DNA of 8,084 nucleotides from SZUA-254 sp035292425. GTDB taxonomy: Bacteria; Bacteroidota; Ignavibacteria; UBA10030; SZUA-254. The position numbers were made by a program, and so were the translations under genes. The notes beneath the pieces were generated by a model. It saw only the letters and a program-made list of their open reading frames with translations, was not told where the DNA came from and did no database searches. Positions 1 through 5,397 of this stretch are shown piece after piece (the first letter of the stretch is position 1; each line of letters begins with the position of its first letter). The stretch spans positions 1 to 8,084 of the forward strand of contig DATDQD010000064.1 of NCBI GenBank assembly GCA_035292425.1, read 5' to 3'.

Positions 1-963
1 ATGAGATTCCAAAGAGCGAAATACCTGGTAATTGCCTTGGCGGCATCCCTGTTCCTGGCCCCGTTCCCGGCCCAGGCGAGCGCCGGGGTGAAATCGACCT
101 TCCTGTACAGTCTTGCGAATTTCCACGGCAAATTGCCTTACAACGAGGTGCGGGTCCGCGTGGACCGTGCGCGGGATGAAGTTTACGTCGTGGAGAGGGG
201 CATCGTCCGGGTCTTCAATGAAAGCGGTATGGAGTTCTTCTGGTTCGGGGATAACGCCGAGCTGGAATCGATCTACGACCTGGCGGTGGACGAAAAGGGG
301 GATGTTTCCCTGCTGTCGTTCAATTTCAGCCACCCGGAAGACCCGAAATATTTCCTCATCCGGTGCAATTACCGGGGCGAAGTGAAGGAGAAACTGGCGG
401 TGACGGGGCTGCCCATCGAATTTTCCGGGTTCTTCCCCAATTACATGTTTTACCGGGACGGCGAATACCTCTTACTGAGCAGCGGCAAGATGCAGGTCGT
501 CATCACGGACCGGAACGGCGTGTACCGGAAAGGGTACGACCTTGCCGATATCCTCGAGATCCCCAAGAAGGATCGGCCAAATACCGAGATCTTCGGTTTC
601 AACCTGGATTCCGATGGGAACATGCTTTTCACCGTCCCCGTGCTGTTCCAGGCGTACGTGGTTTCCCCGGACGGGAAGGTGGCGGGTTCTTTCGGAAAGG
701 CCGGTTCCGCCCCCGGGATGTTCGGGGTGGTGTGCGGGATCGCGAAGGACGACCAGGGGAACTACCTCGTGGTGGAGCGGCTCCGCAGCGTGGTGATGGT
801 CTTCGACAAGGAGTTCCGGTTCCTGCAGGAGTTCGGGTACGTGGGCGGCAAGCCCGGGAACCTGATCCGGCCGAACGAGGTGGCGATGGGGAATGCCGGG
901 AAACTCTACGTCACCCAGGTACGGAACCGGGGAGTGTCGGTTTTTTCCGTCACTTCCAACTGA
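1..963 (+). CDS. Secreted NHL-repeat beta-propeller protein upstream of OmcS-like cytochromes
   Basis: This 320-aa protein has a Sec signal peptide: basic n-region (R2, R5, K7), a hydrophobic core at about 8-22, and a likely cleavage after AQA26 or ASA28. There is no lipobox, so it should be periplasmic or exported. The rest is rich in short beta strands. Two clear NHL-type blades lie near the C-terminus, about 229-270 (SFGKAGSAPGMFG, then DDQGNYLVVE and VVMVFD) and 277-316 (EFGYVGGKPGNLIRPNEVA, then GKLYVT and VSVFS). More degenerate blades fill 45-225. Two cysteines (C122, C245) remain in the mature chain. NHL propellers usually bind proteins or ligands and are not themselves catalytic. From memory, an NHL-repeat gene also sits upstream of omcS in Geobacter sulfurreducens, which suggests a conserved accessory role in wire assembly; that role is inference. 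The ATG is at base 1, so its ribosome-binding site and any better upstream start are not visible. Confidence 0.85.
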   Translation: MRFQRAKYLVIALAASLFLAPFPAQASAGVKSTFLYSLANFHGKLPYNEVRVRVDRARDEVYVVERGIVRVFNESGMEFFWFGDNAELESIYDLAVDEKGDVSLLSFNFSHPEDPKYFLIRCNYRGEVKEKLAVTGLPIEFSGFFPNYMFYRDGEYLLLSSGKMQVVITDRNGVYRKGYDLADILEIPKKDRPNTEIFGFNLDSDGNMLFTVPVLFQAYVVSPDGKVAGSFGKAGSAPGMFGVVCGIAKDDQGNYLVVERLRSVVMVFDKEFRFLQEFGYVGGKPGNLIRPNEVAMGNAGKLYVTQVRNRGVSVFSVTSN

Positions 964-986
964 ACCGGAGGATGGGAGGTCAACTC

Positions 987-1121
987 ATGAAGGAAAGGGG
1001 GTGTTCAGGGGATCGGGGGCGCCCGACCGAAAGCAATGAGGGACGAATAACGACTTTGCCGGAAGTTTGGTGGAAGCAGCCAACCCAACAGACTCCTCCG
1101 AAAAAGGCAAACCCATCGTAA
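987..1121 (+). CDS. Possible 44-aa small ORF (leader peptide candidate) in the riboswitch leader
   Basis: An ATG at 987 is preceded by GGGAGGT (974-980) with a 6-nt spacer, a good Shine-Dalgarno arrangement, 23 nt after the stop of the NHL gene. The frame encodes 44 hydrophilic residues (starts MKERGCSGDRGR, ends TPPKKANPS) with no signal peptide, membrane segment or recognised domain. Its TAA stop (1119-1121) lies in the GNRA loop of the GEMM-I aptamer. Ribosomes translating it would therefore cross the P1 5' strand and the anti-Shine-Dalgarno. It may be a regulatory leader, or simply a chance frame in GC-rich DNA; I favour chance slightly. Confidence 0.2.
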   Translation: MKERGCSGDRGRPTESNEGRITTLPEVWWKQPTQQTPPKKANPS

Positions 1122-1181
1122 GGTGGGGGCGCAAAGCCCAGGGGTCCTTCGAAAAGTGGAAGGACGGCCCGGCTGCCGGAG
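1096..1181 (+). ncRNA. GEMM-I cyclic-dinucleotide riboswitch aptamer (c-di-GMP-I / cGAMP type)
   Basis: The conserved GEMM-I core is present. P1 is CTCCG (1096-1100) with CGGAG (1177-1181). The 5' core is GGCAAACC (1106-1113). P2 is CCCATC (1112-1117) with GGTGGG (1122-1127), including one G-U pair, closed by a GTAA GNRA tetraloop (1118-1121). GGCGCAAAGCC follows (1128-1138), with A1133 matching the intercalating A47 of Vibrio Vc2. P3 is GTCCTTC (1144-1150) with GAAGGAC (1159-1165), extended by GGG (1141-1143) with CCC (1168-1170) around a GG bulge. The 3' core GGCTGCC (1171-1177) supplies the C92 equivalent (C1176). The P3 3' side and core (1164-1178) closely resemble the Geobacter cGAMP-sensing subclass as I remember it. 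The position equivalent to nucleotide 20 is G (G1106), which classically favours c-di-GMP, so the ligand is undecided. It lies 17 nt upstream of the first OmcS-like start codon. Confidence 0.92.
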
Positions 1182-1187
1182 AAAACC

Positions 1188-1198
1188 AAGGAGGAGAG
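1188..1198 (+). promoter_or_regulatory. Strong Shine-Dalgarno fixing the start of the first cytochrome
   Basis: AAGGAGGAGAG lies directly before the ATG at 1199 and is the best ribosome-binding site in the window. It supports 1199 over the in-frame ATG at 1067, which would place 44 extra codons across the riboswitch and ahead of the signal peptide. Confidence 0.85.
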
Positions 1199-2422
1199 AT
1201 GAAAGCCGCAAAGGTCACACTCTTTGTCGTACTGGCCGCCCTCGTGGCGGTCGGCATCAGCACTACGGCGTATTCCTTCCACTCGGGCGGCGTCGCCGAG
1301 TGCAACGGCTGCCACAGCATGCACAGCCCCGCCGCCGGCGGATCGTTCCTGATGGTCGGCACGGATCAGAGCTCGACCTGCCTCTCCTGCCACGAGCACG
1401 CAGGGGACACCGGCCCCTCCAGCTACCATGTCAGCACCGCGGAAGCCGATATGCCGGCGGGCACGGCTCCGCTGCAGCGGACCCCGGGCGGCGACTTCGG
1501 CTGGCTGAAGAAAACGTACACCTTCGTCGTGCGGGGCACCACGAACGTCGAGGACGGCGCGACCCATGGCCACAACATCGTGGCGGCGGACAAGGGGTAC
1601 GCTGCGGACCCGCACAACACCACGGCGCCGGGCGGGACATTCTCGGCCTCGAACCTCGCATGCAACTCCTGCCATGATCCCCACGGCAAGTACCGCAGGC
1701 TGTCCGACGGGACCGTCGCAACGGCCGGCGCGCCGATCATCGGCTCCGGTTCGTATAACACCTCCGCAGTTCCCGCCGCCGGGCAGGCGGTAGGCGCCTA
1801 CCGGCTCCTCGCGGGCGCGGGCTATTCGAAGGCTCCGTTCACAGGCGTTCCGGCCGCGAAGACTCCTTCCGCATACAACCGGACCGAGGCGGTGACCCAG
1901 ACCCGCACGGCGTACGGCGTCGCCGCGACCGGCGGGCACTCGACGTGGGGTAACTGGTGCGGGGCCTGCCACGGCGATATGCACAGCACAGGCAATTACG
2001 TCCACCCGGTGGATGAGGGGCTCGGCTCCACGATCGCCGGCGTTTATGGCACGTACGTGAAATCCGGCGACATGACCGGTTCGGCAGCATCCTCGTTCAC
2101 CTCCCTCGTTCCCTTCTCCGAGAACACCAATGACTATACGGTGCTTGCCAGTCATGCGCTGAATACCGATGCCCAGCTCGGCGGGCCCGGCTCGACCGAC
2201 CAGGTCAACTGCATGTCCTGCCACCGGGCGCACGCTACCGGCTTCCCGGAAATGTTGCGGTGGAACATGGAGAACGAGTTCATGGTGAAGAACGGCGTCT
2301 ACCAGACCACGGAACGTGGACGTTCGACAGCTGAGGCGGCGGCCGGATATTATGACCGCCCGGTCACCCAGTTCGCGTCTTACCAGCGGGTGCTCTGCAA
2401 CAAGTGCCACGCGCAAGACTGA
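1199..2422 (+). CDS. omcS: OmcS-family hexaheme c-type cytochrome, copy 1
   Basis: This 407-aa precursor has a signal peptide ending AYS26, giving a mature start FHSGGVAEC as in Geobacter OmcS. Six heme-attachment motifs are visible: CNGCH 35-39, CLSCH 61-65, CNSCH 155-159, CGACH 254-258, CMSCH 338-342 and CNKCH 400-404. OmcS also has six hemes. Family signatures include HAGDTGPSSYH, PLQRTPGGDFGW, HDPHGKYRR, AYNRTEA.TQTR.AYG and HRAHA.GF. Non-motif histidines available as distal ligands include H28, H42, H67, H77, H125, H162, H262, H269, H319 and H345. H42 is mature position 16, which in OmcS coordinates a heme of the adjacent subunit in the filament. The mature chain (381 aa) is somewhat shorter than OmcS, mainly from a shortened loop at about 361-384. 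Expected role: extracellular electron transfer as a polymeric heme wire (known for the family, inferred here). It is preceded by the riboswitch and followed 72 bp later by a paralogue. The symbol denotes family, not proven orthology. Confidence 0.93.
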   Translation: MKAAKVTLFVVLAALVAVGISTTAYSFHSGGVAECNGCHSMHSPAAGGSFLMVGTDQSSTCLSCHEHAGDTGPSSYHVSTAEADMPAGTAPLQRTPGGDFGWLKKTYTFVVRGTTNVEDGATHGHNIVAADKGYAADPHNTTAPGGTFSASNLACNSCHDPHGKYRRLSDGTVATAGAPIIGSGSYNTSAVPAAGQAVGAYRLLAGAGYSKAPFTGVPAAKTPSAYNRTEAVTQTRTAYGVAATGGHSTWGNWCGACHGDMHSTGNYVHPVDEGLGSTIAGVYGTYVKSGDMTGSAASSFTSLVPFSENTNDYTVLASHALNTDAQLGGPGSTDQVNCMSCHRAHATGFPEMLRWNMENEFMVKNGVYQTTERGRSTAEAAAGYYDRPVTQFASYQRVLCNKCHAQD

Positions 2423-2448
2423 TTCGAACCGGGTAGCCTTGCAACCGG

Positions 2449-2470
2449 AAGGGGGCCGAAAGGCCCCCTT
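2449..2470 (+). terminator. Intercistronic GNRA-capped hairpin (attenuator or mRNA stabiliser)
   Basis: AAGGGGGCC (2449-2457) pairs perfectly with GGCCCCCTT (2462-2470) around a GAAA loop: a 9-bp, very GC-rich stem 26 nt after the first cytochrome stop. The next bases are CCTCGCAATT, so the U-tract of a classical intrinsic terminator is missing. It may act as a partial terminator or as a 3'-end stabiliser that sets unequal levels of the two cytochromes. Confidence 0.6.
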
Positions 2471-2494
2471 CCTCGCAATTCGGGAGACGAGACC

Positions 2495-3763
2495 ATGAGA
2501 TCGTCTGTCCCCCTCATCTTCTTCTCCATGCTCCTCGGGTTTTTCCTTGTTCCTCCCGGATACGCGTTCCACTCGGGCGGGGTGGCCGAGTGCGGCGGCT
2601 GCCACAGCATGCACGGCCCGAATTCCTCCGGATCCTCCCTGCTGATCGGGAGCGACCAGAGCTCGACATGCCTGTCCTGCCACGAGCATGCCGGAGACGC
2701 GGGTCCTTCCGGCTACCACATCAGCACGGCGTCGGCGGACATGCCGGCAGGCGTGCCTCCATTGCAAAGGACTCCGGGCGGAGATTTCGGCTGGCTGAAA
2801 AAAAGCTACGCGTTCGCCGTCCGGGGCACCACGATTGCCGAAGACGGCGCGACGCACGGCCATAACATCGTCGCGGCCGATTTCGGATACGAGGTCGACC
2901 CGATCAACAGCGCGGCTCCGGGGGGGACGTTCCCGTCCGCACAGCTTGCATGCAACTCCTGCCACGATCCGCATGGGAAGTACCGTCGGACCAGCGCCGC
3001 CACGACGACCATCGTGACGGCCGGAGCGCCGATCATCTCCTCCGGTTCCTACAGCGACAGTCCCGTGCCGGCCGCCGGTCAGGCCGTAGGCGTCTACCGG
3101 CTTCTCGCGGGGGCCGGCTATATGAAGGGGGGTATCACATTTCCGGGCGCGCCCATGGCCGTCGCCCCTCCGGCATACAATCGGACCGAGGCGGCGACCC
3201 AGACCCGCGTGGCGTACGGCCACCAGATCACCAACGGGGTCAGGACCTGGGGGGACTGGTGCGGCGCGTGCCATCCGAACATGCATGCGCCGGGCGGGAG
3301 CCGGCCTTACCGGCATCCCGTGGACCGCACCATGGGTTCCGGGGGGATCGCCAATATCTATTACCAGTACAGGAAATCGGGCGATCTTACGGGAAACGGA
3401 GCGACATCCTATACGACGCTCGTGCCGTTCACCGAGGCGACGGCGAGTTTCACGGTGCTGCGCACGCATGCGCGGAGCGACGACACCTTCCTGAACGGCC
3501 CGGCCTCCTCCGACCGGGTGACCTGCATCTCCTGCCACCGGGCGCACGCTTCGGGCTTCCCGCAGATGTTGCGGTGGCAGATGGAGGGGGAATTCATCGT
3601 CTACGACGGTAACTATCCGGGGACCGACACCACCCCCACCGTGCCGCAGTTCGCGCGCGGGCGGACCGGACTGGAGACCCAGGCGGCCTACTACGACCGC
3701 CCGGTCACCGTATTCGCGTCGTACCAGCGGGTGCTCTGCAACAAGTGCCACGGCCAGGACTGA
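2495..3763 (+). CDS. omcT: OmcS/OmcT-family hexaheme c-type cytochrome, copy 2
   Basis: This 422-aa paralogue of the preceding gene has a short signal peptide with cleavage after GYA24, giving the same mature start FHSGGVAEC. Six heme motifs are present: CGGCH 33-37, CLSCH 59-63, CNSCH 153-157, CGACH 256-260, CISCH 344-348 and CNKCH 415-419. H40 is the OmcS His16 equivalent. Other conserved potential ligands are H26, H65, H75, H123, H160, H264, H274, H325 and H351. By eye, 85 of the first 105 mature residues match copy 1, and the last 20 residues are nearly the same. Differences are indels at 165-172 and about 266-273, and a longer Pro/Thr-rich loop at about 367-396. The start has only a weak SD (GGGAG at 2482-2486) and no riboswitch of its own, so it probably depends on readthrough from copy 1. 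In G. sulfurreducens omcS and omcT are likewise adjacent and co-transcribed. An intrinsic terminator follows. The symbol rests on position and similarity. Confidence 0.92.
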   Translation: MRSSVPLIFFSMLLGFFLVPPGYAFHSGGVAECGGCHSMHGPNSSGSSLLIGSDQSSTCLSCHEHAGDAGPSGYHISTASADMPAGVPPLQRTPGGDFGWLKKSYAFAVRGTTIAEDGATHGHNIVAADFGYEVDPINSAAPGGTFPSAQLACNSCHDPHGKYRRTSAATTTIVTAGAPIISSGSYSDSPVPAAGQAVGVYRLLAGAGYMKGGITFPGAPMAVAPPAYNRTEAATQTRVAYGHQITNGVRTWGDWCGACHPNMHAPGGSRPYRHPVDRTMGSGGIANIYYQYRKSGDLTGNGATSYTTLVPFTEATASFTVLRTHARSDDTFLNGPASSDRVTCISCHRAHASGFPQMLRWQMEGEFIVYDGNYPGTDTTPTVPQFARGRTGLETQAAYYDRPVTVFASYQRVLCNKCHGQD

Positions 3764-3816
3764 TCGGGGGCGGATTGCCGGGATTCTCCTGATCCGGACG
3801 GGTCGGCAAGCGAGAG

Positions 3817-3850
3817 AAGGGGCCGTTGGGGATCCGGCCCTTTTTTATTT
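3817..3850 (+). terminator. Rho-independent terminator after the cytochrome pair
   Basis: GGGCCG (3820-3825) pairs with CGGCCC (3835-3840) around a 9-nt loop. G3819-T3841 and A3818-T3842 extend the stem, and a TTTTTTATTT run starts at 3841. The geometry is classical, and it separates the cytochrome unit from the downstream envelope genes. Confidence 0.88.
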
Positions 3851-3866
3851 GTGCTAAACTTGCTCC

Positions 3867-3884
3867 CCGGAACGGCCGTTCGGG
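3867..3884 (+). promoter_or_regulatory. 18-bp near-perfect palindrome, candidate operator
   Basis: CCGGAACGGCCGTTCGGG is a dyad centred on GGCC with a 12-bp perfect core, GAACGGCCGTTC (3870-3881), one mismatched pair, then CC/GG. It sits between the cytochrome terminator and the next gene, where a promoter is expected. No convincing -35/-10 pair or RpoN site could be placed around it. It could be a repressor or activator site, or an RNA hairpin in the leader. Its binding protein is unknown. Confidence 0.3.
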
Positions 3885-3933
3885 TATGTGGTTGTAACGG
3901 TTGATGATATCCACAGTCGGGAAAGGATCGCCG

Positions 3934-3960
3934 ATGCCGAAACGGTTCGGGAAGCAATGA
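3934..3960 (+). CDS. Possible 8-codon leader peptide, overlapping the next start
   Basis: An ATG at 3934 follows the good SD GGGAAAGGA (3919-3927; 6-nt spacer from AAGGA). It encodes MPKRFGKQ and stops at TGA (3958-3960), overlapping the tandem ATGATG of the downstream lipoprotein gene. The downstream start has a poor SD, so translational coupling would make sense. At this length chance cannot be excluded. Confidence 0.25.
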   Translation: MPKRFGKQ

Positions 3961-5387
3961 TGGACGAGATCCGGCGTAGGGTCATGGCGACTCGCCTGGT
4001 CGCGTTTTTCGTCGCCTCCCTGCTGCTGTTCGCCTGCCAGGCCCGGCCCTCCCTTGTGAAGCCCCGCCTGGAGGAGGACGGGCAGGTGTTCGTCTACCTG
4101 CAGTCCATGACCCAGGAAGCCGACCGGTTGTCGTTCCGCCTCGAAGCGGTGTCCGCCGTCCGGGGGGACGGAAGCGCGGTACCCGCGACTCTCCACATGA
4201 AGGAAATCATCGGAAAGGACCTGAAGAGGGACCGTCTTCTGGCTTCCGGGAATCTCCCGCCGGGTCAGTACCAGGGATTCCTGTTCCGCGTGGGCGGCGC
4301 CACGTTGCAAGGAGAGGAGGGGATCACCGCGCTTCCCCCGGCCGACGAAAAACCGATGACGCCCATACCGTTCACGATCGCCAGGAAAAAGGCGCAGGTC
4401 GTATCGCTGACGTTCCGTTACAGGGAATCTTTGGCGGGAGGGATCCGGTTCACTCCATCGTTTGTCGGCGAAATTCCCGGGAAACTCGCCACCGGGCTGA
4501 TCGGGCTGGTGACCAGCAGGGGGGGGAACACCGTCACCGTGTTCGACAAGGTCACCGGCAAGGTTGCCGCCGTCGTCCCGACCGGCACCTCTCCCGCGGG
4601 AATGGTCCTGAACCCGCCGTTGCGCAGGGCGTACGTGGCGATTTCCGGTGACGACGCCGTGGAGACGATCGACCTCCTTGGGACGGATGTGATCAGTCGG
4701 GGGCCGCTCACGGTAGGGGACCGTCCGGAGGAACTGGCGCTCACGCCGGACAGGAAAACCTTGCTTACGGCCAATGCCGGTTCGAACACGGTGAGCGTCG
4801 TCGATGCCGCCTCCCTCGTCGAAAAGAGGCGGATCCAGGTCGGCAATGGCCCACAGTCCATCCTGGTCGATCGCGCCGGGCGAAGGGCATACGTATTCAA
4901 TACGCTGTCCAACACGGTTTCGGTCCTCGACCTGGGTTCCCTGGAGGTGATGGCGACCCTCTCCACGGATGCGGGGCCGGTGCGCGGTGAGTTCAACCGG
5001 GCGGGGAACCGGCTCTATGTCCTGCACAGGTACTCTCCATACCTCAATGTGTACGACGCGGCGACGCTATCCATCGTGCGCAGGGTGTATGTGGGAACCG
5101 GAGGGACGGCGTTGAAGGTGGATTCCCGATCCGACCTGATCTACCTGGCGCGGCGTGGGGCAAGGGAGATCGCGATCTACGACCCGTTCTCCTTCCTCCC
5201 CATCGACTCCTACCGGACCGGAGAGGATGCGTCGTACCTGACCATCGACGGGGAGGGGAACAACCTCTGCGCGGTTTTTCCGGGTTCGAACAACGTGAGG
5301 ATGATCCACCTGATCGGGAAAGGAACGGCATCCGTGGCCGATGCCGGCGAGGATCCCTTCTGGGTGACGTTGATGGGGGAGAGGTAA
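3960..5387 (+). CDS. Outer-membrane lipoprotein: DUF4382-like domain plus YVTN beta-propeller
   Basis: Read from the second ATG of an ATGATG pair, this is a 475-aa protein. The n-region is arginine-rich (RRR at 5-7), the hydrophobic segment is at 13-25, and the lipobox LFAC has its acceptor cysteine at 26. The next residue is Gln, so the Lol rule predicts outer-membrane sorting. Residues about 40-170 form a beta-rich domain resembling DUF4382 (VFVYLQSM near the start, LPPGQYQGFLFRV at 99-111). Residues about 176-471 form a YVTN/YncE-type propeller with repeats such as VVPTGTSPAGMVLNP, RPEELALTPDRKTLLTAN, SNTVSVVDAASL and SNTVSVLDLGSL. Such propellers are usually binding scaffolds. The start is uncertain: ATG 3957 and ATG 3984 are in frame, and 3984 gives a minimal 18-residue lipoprotein signal. 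The barrel gene begins 10 bp downstream, so the two are probably co-transcribed. Function is unassigned; an envelope scaffold linked to electron transfer is inference. Confidence 0.85.
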   Translation: MDEIRRRVMATRLVAFFVASLLLFACQARPSLVKPRLEEDGQVFVYLQSMTQEADRLSFRLEAVSAVRGDGSAVPATLHMKEIIGKDLKRDRLLASGNLPPGQYQGFLFRVGGATLQGEEGITALPPADEKPMTPIPFTIARKKAQVVSLTFRYRESLAGGIRFTPSFVGEIPGKLATGLIGLVTSRGGNTVTVFDKVTGKVAAVVPTGTSPAGMVLNPPLRRAYVAISGDDAVETIDLLGTDVISRGPLTVGDRPEELALTPDRKTLLTANAGSNTVSVVDAASLVEKRRIQVGNGPQSILVDRAGRRAYVFNTLSNTVSVLDLGSLEVMATLSTDAGPVRGEFNRAGNRLYVLHRYSPYLNVYDAATLSIVRRVYVGTGGTALKVDSRSDLIYLARRGAREIAIYDPFSFLPIDSYRTGEDASYLTIDGEGNNLCAVFPGSNNVRMIHLIGKGTASVADAGEDPFWVTLMGER

Positions 5388-5397
5388 CCGCCCGGCC

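Larger units (their letters stand above)
1093..1198 (+). promoter_or_regulatory. Riboswitch expression platform: anti-SD / SD pair for translational control
   Basis: CTCCTCC at 1093-1099 is a perfect 7-nt complement of the ribosome-binding site GGAGGAG at 1190-1196. Four of these nucleotides (1096-1099) also form the 5' strand of aptamer P1, so P1 and the anti-SD helix are mutually exclusive. No terminator-like hairpin with a U-run lies between the aptamer and the start codon. The simplest reading is a translational ON switch: ligand stabilises P1 and frees the SD, and without ligand the SD is sequestered. The pairing is seen in the sequence; the direction of switching is inferred. Confidence 0.7.

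Noticed and set aside
1013..1026. TCGGG/CCCGA hairpin between the NHL gene and the riboswitch as a terminator
   Set aside because: The stem is only 5 bp and no T-run follows, so termination cannot be supported.
1067..1198. Upstream in-frame ATG at 1067 as the start of the first cytochrome
   Set aside because: It would add 44 residues encoded by the riboswitch ahead of a good signal peptide, and ATG 1199 has a near-ideal SD.
980..3751. 923-aa minus-strand open frame across both cytochrome genes
   Set aside because: It is exactly antisense to two well-supported hexaheme cytochromes. Its product is Arg/Gly/His-rich low-complexity sequence with an internal repeat that mirrors the cytochrome duplication, and it crosses the riboswitch and the terminator-side hairpin. 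This is a GC-rich codon-bias artefact.
3889..3904. Possible RpoN (-24/-12) promoter ahead of the propeller lipoprotein
   Set aside because: TGG and TTG elements are present, but the spacing is off by one and the required GC at -12 is missing.
3705..5027. 440-aa minus-strand open frame opposite the propeller lipoprotein
   Set aside because: No signal peptide, domain or plausible ribosome-binding site was seen. It overlaps a well-supported gene and crosses the intrinsic terminator.
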